NCBI RefSeq assembly: GCF_037126465.1
Contig: NC_088210.1
Location: forward strand, 28,793,511-28,857,510
Source: Ornithodoros turicata
Taxonomy: Eukaryota; Arthropoda; Arachnida; Ixodida; Argasidae
Direction of reading: 5' to 3'
Length of the DNA: 64,000 bases
Shown: piece after piece, positions 37,868-49,530 of the stretch
Layout of the letters: every line of letters starts with the position of its first letter
How positions within the stretch are numbered: the stretch's first letter is position 1
Made by a program: the position numbers and the translations under genes
Notes under the pieces: generated by a model
Database searches by the model: none
The model's input: the letters and a program-made list of their open reading frames with translations, nothing else
Told to the model about the DNA's origin: nothing

Positions 37868-40800
37868 AGGATAATCCGAACCGGGTAGTCGTCGTACAAG
37901 GTTTGTGCACCGCTCTATACGAATAATCTGCACCAAATAATGACCCAGAGGTTCTCATCCGCCTTTCGCAACAGTAAACAAACGACGGCTGACGCGCCGA
38001 AGACAGCGGTCTTCGCAATCAGCCGCGATAACTACGCCATCAGACTCGCTAATTTTACAACCCCGTAGCGATTAAGCGTTTTCCACGCAGGTTCTACGAT
38101 GTCCAGAACAGCGAAACAAGGGGAACTCCCTTGGATGGTTTCCAACGCTCGTCGTGGCATCTGTGCTGTGCTCGCTGTATTTTCTTTCGAGAGTCAAAAT
38201 AGAGCTTTCGAAAAAGGAGCGAGTCAATAGATGCAGAGACGACCCGGTTTTCTGTTTCCAAGTTCAACTCTGTTTTCCTTTGTTTGGGTTGGGTTCATTG
38301 GGCTGTTTCCCTCTCTTCAAGCCCTCATCATCCTGCTTAGCAGCAACAGGGCTCCTGCGTGAACTCTGAATATTCATCATCATTCGCCGTCTTCTCCCCC
38401 TCAAGCAATGGGACAGGGTGCTGCCTCAGCGGCGAAACATCCCATACTACATCATCATTACTTATTTGTTGTTGTTCCCTCTCACTGACTGTTTTAAGTT
38501 AGCAGGTGAAATTATTTTATCAGTGCGCACGTGGAAAGTTATCTCCCTCATTTGAAAGACCAGCGTACAAGAAAAAATCACGAGTTACAGACAACACTGA
38601 TACAAGCTGGGGCCGTTCGCAGGCACACGTGTCAGCGCAACAACAACAACAAGATACATTCTGATGATGATGTGGGGAGGTTTTCCACTCGAGGAGTGGA
38701 ACGCTACCCCCATAGCTAGGCAGAGCAGATAATGTTGCGGCTTTTCTAAAGGCGTTTAAGCCGCCGTAAAGTGCAGTCGCTACTGTTCTATGCCATTCAT
38801 GTTCAATGTCGTGTACGATTGTGAATTGTACTTCTGTCCACTGCTGCCTTTGACTTTCGGTAGAGGACTGGAAGTACTTGTAAATAAATAAATGTGCTTC
38901 TTGCAGATAATGGAGTTTTAGAATGGACACCTCCCTGTTTGTAAACAAATGACGTCATAGTGTTCGACAGGGCCACCAATTTGGTAGAGTTGAACTACGC
39001 TCAAAGCTAGGGGGGGCGAACAAGGTCCCGCCCGAAAGCCAGGGTCTTGAGGGGACTACGAGGGTCCCTGAAAGGGACGCGACCTTCTGTCCTACTTTTC
39101 TTTCAATAGGAGGCAGCGAACAGGTGCCCATTCGGTTAACCCAGCCCGCCCCTTTCGATTTGTTTCGGTTTCAGTCTGTCTACCAACGTCACGATGACGT
39201 TTTTCGTCTAGAGGTCTATAGAGGGCTGCACTTCGAGCGTACCCATGCAGTAAACGGGACGTACGAGATACGCTAAACGACGAGACAGTGTTTTACACTA
39301 GGACTCCCCCAGTGGCAACCCAAAACGCAAGCACAGTGCACGTGCGGCACACTCAAGCGATATAGCCACACTTTTTTTTTTCGGTTTGTGTACGAAATTC
39401 CAATGCTTTGCTTGATGCTACGAAGTTGAACGCACAACGTCGAATTCCAGAGCTTGTCGCCAAAGCTATTTCTGCCGTTAGCACGGGATGGACCTTTGGC
39501 TGTGTGCCGCACGTCCTGGTTCGATAGTCTGCATTCGTAGACGTTCTGGACCTGTGTTTCTGTTGTGCTCATCCTGGCTTCGTTGGTATCCCACGTGTCG
39601 TGAACGTGCCAGTACACCTACATTGATAACTGCCGAGAAGAGACGCGCCTGAGACCGAAAATATCAGGCACCGTCTTTGCGTCACCGTTGCACGTTCCAC
39701 AAAAGAGTATCATATTATGTCGGACTAGCAAGATGTTGCAAACTTTGAGTAAGATGTATGTTCTAAATAAAGTGAAAGAAATGAAAGAGGTTGAAGAGGG
39801 CGTTCTGCCACATTTCTATGCTGGTATTTATCAGTCACTGTTGCCGACAATTATTGGACGCTGATCGTTAAAAGTTTTTTTTCTTCTTCTAATCAATATC
39901 TATCTGTCTGCACTCAAAAGGAAAAACAGAGTAAGCTGGGAAGCAAATGCAGCAAAAAGTTCCCAAGATTATAATTGCTCACCATTATAGTCCCTCAGAC
40001 ACTAACATTTAGTCCCCAGCATTGTAAATAGTCCCCAAACTTTCATAAACTTCCGCTAAAGGGTCTGATCGCAATATAGGGCATCTAGACCACAGAACTA
40101 AAATTAGTCCTTTTTTTATCGGAGTTTATCTTGTCAGTTATTCTTATTTTGCAGATCCGTGACATGGAAGAGATTATTCATGACATATCACTCTTAAGAT
40201 CAAGCTTCCTATCCTGTCTGACATATCTGGCGCCACATATACATCACTCACAGCCATGGAGGCACAGCGCAGGGCGGCTTCACATCTGGCGACTGCTTTC
40301 TTCACGGGTTATTTAGCATGATCGTTCCATTCCACTTCGTGAGCGACACAGGCAACTCTCAAGCTGACATGCTGAACGGCCAGACCATTGCAGAGCCTAT
40401 ATTTACCACGAATATCCCGTGAGCTTCTCGGCCATCAAGACCATTACTGAAGGACACCATCTTGCACGAAAGAGCACTAACAATCAGTGCGAACCTATTA
40501 CTATATGTAACAAGCCGTTTATGTGTGGATGATAGCCACCTGGCACCGCTCTCGATGTCCTCTACAGTCTTCATCTTTAGCTATGACTGTTATAGAATAT
40601 ACGGTGTCGCAACCCTGTTGCATTATATGCTTCTTAAGCGTATGAAACACCTGTTACGAAGCTGCGAGATGTGAATTCGCGCATATGCCCGTGTGACGCT
40701 GTCAGGTCGTTTAAACTGGCGTCGTGCAATTCACGGTACAGCTGGAAGCACAGTTAACTTGAACGCGGCTCCGCGACTTGCGGAGCGGGAAGGGAGCCAT

Positions 40801-43329
40801 CCTATAGCGGCATTTAGGCGAAATGAACGGAAAGAGTGTTCCGACTGCCCCACTTGTGATGCGGAGGTGTCCGCCTTGCCATGAACTGTTAAGTAGGCAT
40901 TGCATCCTTGAGATATCTGCCAGCATACACCTCTACATAATCGCAGCAAGAACGAACAAACGCCGCGATGATGACAACAGCTGGACGGTAATGCGATGCC
41001 GAGTCAACAGCCCATTATAAGGTTAACACCCCGACAGCACAACTGGGGCAGTCGAAACATATCATAAGCGCCGCTATGATGGCTCTCTTCCCGCTCTGCA
41101 GGTCGGAGGCGTGTTCAAGTTGACTCTGCTTCGAGCTGTACATACAGTCTGGTCTCCACTATCTGTAGAAGAAACCGTAGGCTGCATGGAACTTGTGCAA
41201 AAACCGGAACAGAAAACATCTAATCATATGCCTGATCGAAGGTGGGCAACGAGTGAGGTATTTGAGCTATCGTACGTACATACCCCTTTTTTTTGCGAAT
41301 CCTCGCACACTGCAACGTACTAAATTCCAATAAATACGGGAGAGAAAACAGTATGTCAAACATCATGCTTTCCGTGTCTCTCATCATATCGTGAACGAAA
41401 GGATATACACAATACCTTCACAGCGTCAAATCCAGAAGGCAACATAGAACTATACCTCGTCGTAGTGAGTCTTCCGAAGCTGAACTCTTTGCTCGTTAAA
41501 CAACAACAGCCTGGTAGCCTTTGTTCACGAGTGTCGTTTACTGAAGAATGCGTGCTTTCAATTTCATCCTGCAGACGGCAGGACACGAAGGAAACTGCAA
41601 ACCTTCGGCATGCGATGTTGGCCTTGATGGAAACGATACCCGATTTTCTTCTTCTATTATCAATACGCACTTACTGTGATAGCAAACGCGTGACTTTGCG
41701 TGTTCCTGGGTATTACATTTCTCGAAAAAAACGACAGCAACCTATAAATATCAACCAAGGTATATCTAAACTGGTAGCGAAAACTAGCGAAAATACCAAA
41801 TCAGACCCATCGGCAAGGCCACCAGCAAGAGGCGCGAGCGATCCTGGGTGTTGACAGTAGAGGTACGGTTGTAAACAGAAAAACTTTGCAACATGGGCGT
41901 CGCTTGTGTGTGTACTAATAGGTTATTCATAATTTCAATGTAGAAAATACTTTCTGTTGCCCCGCTCGTGCACATATACGAGATCATGTACCACTCAGTA
42001 CATTTCCGTATCCTGCTCCTTTGCGCATGTGTCACAGTTGGGGGTGTTTATCCGTGCGTCTCTGTATCCGTACCGTGTGTCCGTGCATTGTAATACGGAG
42101 TTCGTAGACTCTTTGGGTCAAACAGGAAGCGACGTTCACATCTCCGTGCTGTAGACCAAGATTAACACGTGTGAACAGGTGAATACAATGCATCCCCTGT
42201 TGCTGGGCCCGCGAAAAAAAAAAAGATTTCGTCATGGGACGAGCGGCCATGATAGTGTGAGTGTTAGCAGGAACCAACTGTGCACCAACGATGTCGTGTT
42301 TTGTTGCAATGGGCCTATAACGGCCACTCATTGAATAAATGCAAATGTCTAATCACTAGGTGTACGTATAGCTCTGGGTGAGAAATGGGCCTTATGTGAG
42401 CCTTCCTAATTTCTGTATGGTCATGCCTTCCTGTTTGGTGTTGTCAAAATCTGTGATAACCGTATGTATTTGGAATTGATATGATTCATTAAACCTGATA
42501 TGCTTTATTTTTCTGTGTTCTCGTCTGGTATTGTTGACTGGGCGCGGAAAAGGGAATACAGAGCAGGTGAAGTGGGCCAATGTAAACGTGCATGGCTAAT
42601 TATGCACTAATTATTATTCATACTAGTGACGTCATCTCTGACGTCATTTATTTACAATCGTAGTAGTCCGCGCAACGGATGGATGGCGCTGACCGTCTCA
42701 ATCATGGCGTCATTCTGAAGACACAGGGGCCTATGGGAGTTGCGCTACCTGTTTAAATATACCTTGTATCAACGGCGTATCATTGGCATGCCATACTGGA
42801 ACGTATCGGTTTTGTGGCGGTTCTGATCCAGACATTCCAGTTCGGGTTTGCTTCTCGCATCGTAATTTATCGTCGCAGACGCAGATATTGCTGTTACGTG
42901 GATGCTTTAGAAACTCAAGAATTATGCTGCAAGTGTGCAGACGTTGATGGTCCGTGTAAAATGAGGGGTAGAGGTCTGCCTGCTCAGCCAAGGCGCCAAA
43001 GGAACGCCAGCAGAGGGCCACTTCTTGCGAGTGGGAGAACAATTTTGTTTTAAAATATAGAAACAGACTAAAACTTAAAATTGTATATCTACACCTACCA
43101 GCTGACCCAAAGACCAGGCCCCATACACCGCGGCAACCTGTATCACAGAAAAGCATTGGGACAGACATTGCTCCTGCTAAGAGGTATTGCAAAGTCCTCA
43201 AGCTCACTTGATGACGAGATAAGCAGAAGAGACGTGGTGGTCGAACCCTCCAACCGATGAAATTTGCTCTATTGCGCTTTGTTTCCGTACACAGTGCAAA
43301 TATTTTAAAATTGTAAATACAGTTTGTTT
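37868..43329. other. Gene-poor stretch
   Basis: No recognised gene. It contains a dispersed repeat at 39970-40090 and a CTCF-like core motif at 43005-43021. The 205-codon frame at 42731-43348 (-) shows no domain. Confidence 0.45.
39970..40090 (+). repeat. Dispersed repeat with TTTAGTCCCC and AATAGTCC, copy 1
   Basis: It shares ordered blocks (TTTAGTCCCC, TGT-AATAGTCC, CATA-ACTTC) with 55735-55865. Confidence 0.5.
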
Positions 43330-43550
43330 GATGAAAGATGAAAGTCACTGAAAAGGTTAGCCAGCTGTAGGACTCGAACCCACATCTTCTGCATTACGAT
43401 GTGGATTACCAGAAGATGTGGGTTCGAGTCCTACAGCTGGCTAACCTTTTCAGTGACTTTCATCTTTCATCGTTCATTTCTTAGGCAATTTGAGGCTTGT
43501 ATGTGTCTGTCCTTTCTATGTTGTTCCAGACTCAGAACATCAGTTCTCTC
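43330..43550 (+). mobile_element. tRNA-head palindromic SINE, best copy
   Basis: Arms 43330-43391 and 43410-43471 are almost perfectly complementary with an 18-nt loop. The right arm carries GTGGGTTCGAGTCCTACAGC, a good B-box-like sequence, and the left arm carries its complement. The body at 43478-43550 (TTGAGGC ... GTTGTTCCAGACTCAGAAC) matches the copies at 14.7 and 28.3 kb. Confidence 0.75.
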
Positions 43551-43600
43551 TTGTTCAACAGTTTGTTTGTTTGTTTCTTGTAAATAAATAAAAAAAGAAA

Positions 43601-43888
43601 GAAAGCTCCCATGGCACACTGGTTAGGATGACCGCTTTTCACGCCAAGACTGGGAGGTGCCGCGGGTTGGAATCCCTGTACCGACTGCGCTGCCTGAGGT
43701 TCTCCCTGCGTTTTCCAGCAAACTTCCCAGACAAATGTCGGCCCAGTTCCCTTGGAAGCCGGCCCAGGACGCGTACTTCCCCCTGTGCCCCACTCCTCCC
43801 TGCTGTCCTCTCTCCGTCTGTACGCCTTCGGTGTTTTCTTCGCAGTTTTCTTCGCGCGCGCTAACACAAAATAAAAAATAAAAATAAA
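43601..43888 (+). mobile_element. Ruka-like SINE, near full length
   Basis: The tRNA-like head CCCATGGCACACTGGTTAGG, a slightly changed B box (GGGTTGGAATCCC) and the full body end in an A-rich tail. It directly follows the hairpin SINE, with an A-rich linker between them. Confidence 0.8.
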
Positions 43889-44024
43889 GACACTGCGATG
43901 GTCTCCAGCTCTTTCATGGCAGTTGGCAGTCTCTCAAGATATCGACGCTGACGACTCAGTCAACGTGCTGCGTCGGTGACAGGAAGAAAACAAGAGCGAG
44001 ACGCAATCTCCGTTGACCACCTGA

Positions 44025-44500
44025 TTGGACGACGACGCGCGGCATGCCGCCAAAAATCGTGCGCTCCGCGGTCGAGGAAAGGCGGAACGCGGTGGCGGCT
44101 TCTCCATGACCGCGGCAAGAATTTCCCGTCCCACATACGCGTTACCGCGCGCTGTGCCGCATGTGGGTACGCGGCCTCACTGCGGTGCTGTAGAAGATCT
44201 AGAGCACATTCTTCTACATTGCCTACACTACCACCCTTCCCGAACCGTAAACTCTCCGGATACTTTAACGAGCTGGACTCTCGGCCCCTCTCTCTCTCGC
44301 AAAATTGTTTGGTCCCTGGCCACATACAGCCTACCAACGCTCTGCCGTCAAAGCCTTCTTGACCTTTCTGGATACCATAGGACTTCGACCCTTATTGTGA
44401 CGGGGCTCATTAAATTTCATTTCAGTAGAGCATCGCCCCTGGCGATGAAACTCCCCATTCATCATCTAACAACAAAGTTGTTGTTGTTCTCTCGTTCCTG
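44025..44500 (+). mobile_element. LINE retrotransposon 3' tail (frameshifted)
   Basis: One frame reads HCGAVEDLEHILLHCLHYHP, a Cys-His knuckle of the type found near the C-terminus of LINE polyproteins. Another frame carries LDSRPLSLSQNCL downstream, so a frameshift separates them. It is 5'-truncated. Its end is repeated inverted at 44830-44964. Confidence 0.6.
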
Positions 44501-44829
44501 CCAGGACAAGCACTCGGAGGGGGACTAGTTCGGCTTCAGTTGACTGGCACGCAGATACGTGCCACCGCTGCAGCAAAGCGAAACAGTGTGTGCCCGCTTG
44601 AGAATCGCGCCCAATGAGCAGGTGGAGAGCCAAAGTGCACAGCAACCAGTGGAGCATAACGGGTAGCAAGAGGGGCAGCTGCAGCACAGGTGCGAACAGT
44701 GACCATTGAACAATGCAGCATTAGAAAGATGGTCGCGTTATTAAACCCAACCCAGAATTTCTTTCGCTCCCTCTCAGGGGATGTCCAAGATTTTTGGTTA
44801 TCAACAAACGAACAAACAGCAAACAACTT

Positions 44830-44964
44830 TATCGTGAGGTGATTAATGGCGAGTTTCATCGCCAGGGGCGATGCTCTACCCCATTGCTGGAGGTGATGCG
44901 GGAAATGAAATAATGAGCCCCTTTTCAGAATAAGGATCGAAGTCCTGTGGTGTCCAGAAAGGTC
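44830..44964 (-). mobile_element. Second LINE tail fragment, inverted relative to 44361-44470
   Basis: The reverse complement reads GACCTTTCTGGACACCACAG ... GAGCATCGCCCCTGGCGATG, matching 44361-44470 with small differences. The two copies enclose about 360 bp. Confidence 0.65.
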
Positions 44965-46261
44965 ATGATAGCTTTGAGTACAGAGCGTTGGTGGGCTGGA
45001 TGTGGCTATCGAAGCAAAGGTACCATGTCACTATACCCAGGAAGAACATCCTACAGAGGGCCAAAGAGACAAGATGAGCCGCCGCAGGACGAACTGAAGG
45101 ACTTCCTCGCAGCTTCATCTTTCGTTATATTTTCCAAAGAGATTTGCAGGTCATGCTGTATGTCCCGGCGGATGTCTTAAATTCTGCATTTTACCTGACT
45201 TACGGCATCAAGCACGATGTAGGAAGCCTTACCATTTTTGACACCGTTCCGGAAAGTCACACGGGCCATTTCAAAAGAGAAAGTCGCGCTCAGAGTTGTG
45301 TCAATGCGTCGCCGACGCAAGCATCGAATAAGATGCAAACCAATATCTTCCTTCACATTGCAACGCGATATATTAGGTCTGCTTGTTTTGACACGCCCTG
45401 TTGTGGGTACTTTTTTTTAAGACTTCTCGTATGCCAACGACCTTACCCCTTTTGATACAGTGATACCCTGCTTTCACGAGGGGTTGACCCTGGCACGAGA
45501 TACGGAGAGGCCTTGGTCGGAAATGTAAACATTGCCATTAGTGGGGCGACGAATAAAGCCTCATTGAGGACGGGGTCATTACCGCTACATTCTTTCATAA
45601 TGATCACTCATCCTACAATTAGAAGGATAGTGTTAATGAAGGAATTTGATGCGTCCTGTACGGTTTTAAATACGTATATTATCACGATAGCATCTGTCTC
45701 TTTTTCTTCTTCTTTTTTCTTTTTTTTTAGGCGATAGCTGTGTAGGAGGTCCAACTACCGGTCCGTCTATACTACCGGTCCGTAGGTAGGTCCGTCTATA
45801 TCTTTATGAGAGGGGGTGGTCACGTGGTCGCCAGACAGTGCTTGTAGTAACTCGAAATTGTTAGATCACTGATTTGACCTAAAATGCATCAGAGTAAAGA
45901 GGGCCGCTTTTATTAATGTCACCAATAAAGCTCTTTCATCCATATTAGAAACACCAAGGTCCACTTCGGTATCATGCAGCAGCGCCGACGTGTCAAAAGG
46001 TGGGCAAGAAGAAAAAAGACGTTACAAATCGTCTGCCTTATTCATCATCACGTTGTAGACGAACAAATACACTGTTTTCTTTTTGTTCTCTTTCTTTTTC
46101 TTTTTTAACGCGCCTATCTATGAATTACCTCCAGACGCTCGTGGCAAGAAGCCATATGGACGAGTAACGACTGCACCACTTCCAATGGTGCCGATTACCC
46201 CGATACACGAAACGGCATAAAATAGCAGACGACAGTTATAAAAATAGCAGACGACACTTAC

Positions 46262-46366
46262 TCTTCGTACCGCCTGGCCGCCATGGGTGACCGCTGCTCC
46301 GTCGAGCAGACCGACCGAACACTCCTGGTCGGGCACATCGGGTGGTCCATATATTTGCGCCGACAT
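46262..46366 (-). CDS. Putative first coding exon of an unidentified minus-strand gene
   Basis: An ATG at 46366 opens 35 codons (MSAQIYGPPDVPDQECSVGL onwards) that end exactly at a strong donor GTAAGTG (46261-46255), phase 0. A TATAAAAA box lies about 90 bp upstream on the same strand. The combination suggests a real TSS plus N-terminal exon with a polar, Pro-rich start. I found no continuing exon to the left. The product is unknown. Confidence 0.35.
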
Positions 46367-46454
46367 CGTGTTCCACGCGCAAGCTTCCCGCCTGAATGTC
46401 ACTCTACTGTGCCGGGGTCACAGGTTTTACCTTCCCCCCCACTCGCACAAATCT

Positions 46455-46466
46455 TTTTATACCGCT
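46455..46466 (-). promoter_or_regulatory. TATA box for the putative 46.3-kb gene
   Basis: CTTTTTATACC on + reads GGTATAAAAAG on the minus strand, a strong TATA match. The TSS would be near 46425-46430. Confidence 0.4.
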
Positions 46467-47834
46467 ATTGGGACTCGTTTGCTAAAGACTCATTAGCGAC
46501 CGGAGATAAACATTGGGCGATAACGGTAGCTCCGCGCGACAAGGCTGAGACACAGACACACACCCATGGCAGCCATCGTCTGCTTGGTTTGCAATGGTTG
46601 TGAAACGAGTTCTTTGATTTCTGTTTCCTTTCCTGCAGCTGGCCGGTGCTCTTTACGCAGCTGCAAATGTGTGACTGGTTGCGCCCTTGCGCATTCTTCT
46701 GACAGTGAGAATGTCGGTGCCTTATTTATACCCTCTATTAGACTGGGGTGTCTGTTACGTGGGCGTTCAACGTTTGAAGACTCTCGCTCATAAATGCCAA
46801 TATATCATTTTTTTGTTCTCGTTGCTCGAAGAATATTGAAACGGATGAATAAACGCAACTTCTATTGTTGCAAGTTTGGAAATTCTCTTTCGTTTTTCAT
46901 CCCGGTGGCTTCTTCGTTGTGCACTCTTCGAAGAATAAGTGTTACTTTGAGGAGAAAAAAAAAGGTTACGTGAGTGAAGGTAGGAAAGTATAAGGAAGTA
47001 AAAACAGTGATAAATATTGTTTCCAAGTAGTGAACAGAAGGTACGTAATAACGTAATAACAATTAGAGCTTCTTTCTGAGCATCCCTTGTGATATCGCGC
47101 CCACTAAAACGTATCCCTTTAGAATTTTCAAATGATTTCTTAGTGACCAAAATTCCACTAATTAATGGATGGCAGGTCTCATGGAATTCGTGCACACTCG
47201 GATAGAAACTATCTGGAGAGGCCAGCGTGACCACGCTAACCTCTCCATAACCTCATAACAAAGGGAAAAGCAGTTCTCAGTGCGGGCAACCTTCCTGGAT
47301 TATGACCACTGAGAAAAAAATTTAATACAAGGAAAGTCTATTTACCAAAAATTATAATCGCAAATAAGTTCGTCGAGCAAGGTCGAGTGAAGAGCCGCCG
47401 TTGCAAAAGCCAGTTTACCGTTTTTGTGCTAAGTCTCGGTAACAGAGAGAGAGAGTTCTGTAGCAGAGACAATTTTACGACACTTCCTAGGGAGCCCAAA
47501 TTGCTCGTTAAGCAACAGATAAGCGTTCTTACACTATGCAAATTTCACCTGCAATGTGAAGACATGCTTATCGAAGAAACAGCGTTGCCGATAAGCCCCG
47601 ATGTGAGTAGCTCAATGGAACGAAAGGGAAACATCATGTCTTATCACCACCTCAGTGACTGATAGTCGGGTTAACGGGCAACAAATGTTTAAGAGACACT
47701 TGGGAAAGGGCAAATCCAACAACACGTGCACGTACAAACTCATTGGAGCTCCTATTGTTGGGCTTTACCAACGCACTGCCTCCTCTAACTATCTCGTCAC
47801 GTGGACGTATAAGGTCGGGATATAGTGGCTGCTT

Positions 47835-47919
47835 CCCCAACAACACCAAATATCCTCTGGATATACGAATAATGTTGTAACGAATTCGTACATCCAGATG
47901 ATATTCGTTGTTGTTGGGG
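47835..47919. repeat. 85-bp imperfect palindrome
   Basis: CCCCAACAACACCAAATATC pairs with GATATTCGTTGTTGTTGGGG, and CTCTGGATATACGAAT pairs imperfectly with ATTCGTACATCCAGAT. Confidence 0.75.
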
Positions 47920-48265
47920 TTCAGGCAACAGTGGCAGATCCGCGGGGGCGGTTGGGCGATCGCCCCCAAAACGTCGTTTACACATGTGATTTCAGTTGAG
48001 GCAGTTGGAAACATAGAAATCGTAAGGACACAGGCAGGAAGAAAAGTTGGGAGGGACAGATATGGGGGAGAGCAAAGGTTTTAGAGTGCGCTGCCCTCTC
48101 CTAACACCCCTGTCCGGAAGCCGCCATGATTGGTACTACCACCAATGTTGCAAAGCTATGTCCACTAACCGCCACTAAAGCTAGCATCGTAAACTTGTTG
48201 CAGAGCCAGTGCTCCGACATGAGACCGGAGGACCTCCTCCAATCGAGCATAAGCGCCCCCGTCAG

Positions 48266-48428
48266 CGGGGTAGCCAGAAAAATAGTTCGGCAGGGGTGCT
48301 ATGGGGACTTTACGTGGGAGAGGAGGATTTCCCCTCGTTTCCCTCTCTCAAATGCACTACCAAATGTACAATTTCAGGGGGGTTGAACACGCAGAACCCC
48401 CCTCCTCTCTGGCTACGCCAGTGGCCCC
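48266..48428 (+). repeat. Dispersed repeat, related to 4360-4460
   Basis: It contains GTAGCCAGA at one end and TCTGGCTACG at the other, an inverted pair, so this may be a short transposon. The interior (TTTCCCTCTCTCAAATGCAC and a G-run) matches the 4.4-kb copy. Confidence 0.5.
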
Positions 48429-49406
48429 GTTTCTAAACTCATGAAACGAAGAAAGCGAAGAGCGACACCTATCCACATACTTTTGCTCCACATCACAGTT
48501 TCGTGACATCCGTAATATACATATAACCACCTGTCACAAATTCACCTGGTAGCGCATTTAGCAGGCCGCAGTACTTTGCACACAACATCAGAGATGGCGC
48601 TACAATGACGTGTGACGTAGCCCCAACGTTTGCGCACCATTTCTTTTGTCTGTTCCTCTAACTTTGCACGTGACTACATGTCGCACTTAGATGAACGTAT
48701 GTCCGTGGAATTGGCTAGACAGGTGATAAGAAGACATCGGACAGTCGCCAGGCAACAAATCCTGTCGCAGAGAACACGTTGCAGAAACATTAGACTTTGC
48801 CAATGAGATGCTGCTGTTCAAGACAGATTAACTTTGTACCAGTGATTTATCCAGATCCCCCAACACCCCCTCAAATATGTGCCGACACCCCGCATTTTTT
48901 TTTTTTTTTTCCTGTGCATCCCCTGCAGGAGAATCTTTGTTATTTCAGCTTCAGACACCTGTCGATAAATATGCATTAAGCTGTGATGACGTAATTGTAA
49001 TAATACCCCCCCCCCCCCGTGCCAGCGATTCTGGATAAACCACTGCGTCGTACATCCGGTGATGAAGCACCAATGAACGCATTTCTTTCGTTTTTGCCAG
49101 AGATATCTTCTCACGTTACGTGTGATCCCACATCATGAATGCTAGAGTTTAAGCTTTCTCCACAATCTGCGTTGTGGTATCCTCGAAAAAGTTCTACATC
49201 GACCCACAGACGACCTGCGCCCCTACGTCATTGATTATGTAACGCCGCCGCGCAAACCATGCTGGTGGGCATTATCAGCTTTATCAGCCTATCAACCGAC
49301 GCGTTTTTCCCGCTTCTTGCCCGCCAGAGCAAAAATATAACCTCGAATCAGTCTTCTCGTGACGTCACATGTTTGTAAACAGAGGGTCGTCTATATGTGT
49401 AACCAA

Positions 49407-49530
49407 CCCAAGCAGCAGCACATCTTAGCCCAATATTGGCGATATTGGAGCAATATTGGCATATTATTGGACCAATATTGGCAATGCCAATACTGGTCCA
49501 ATATTGGGTCAATATGTTGTGCTGCTTGGG
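49407..49530. mobile_element. CCAAT/ATTGG hairpin MITE, copy 2
   Basis: It has the same CCCAAGCAGCA ... TGTGCTGCTTGGG ends as copy 1, with a shorter interior made largely of CCAATATTGG units. Confidence 0.7.

Larger units (their letters stand above)
46500..49400. other. Intergenic stretch, no recognised gene
   Basis: It holds a 149-codon minus-strand frame at 46788-47234 without recognisable domain, the foldback at 47835-47919, a dispersed repeat at 48266-48428, and T and C runs near 48895-48910 and 49005-49020. Confidence 0.45.

Noticed and set aside
42731..43348. 205-codon minus-strand frame
   Set aside because: No domain, no splice context, low-complexity start at a repeat, and Cys/Phe/Leu-rich composition typical of a random frame.
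45140..45320. Possible second mariner relic
   Set aside because: A short GGACAT-containing stretch resembles one near 36.9 kb, but no transposase motif could be read.
46788..47234. 149-codon minus-strand frame
   Set aside because: No family recognised and no clear promoter or acceptor. Kept only as a note in the intergenic entry.
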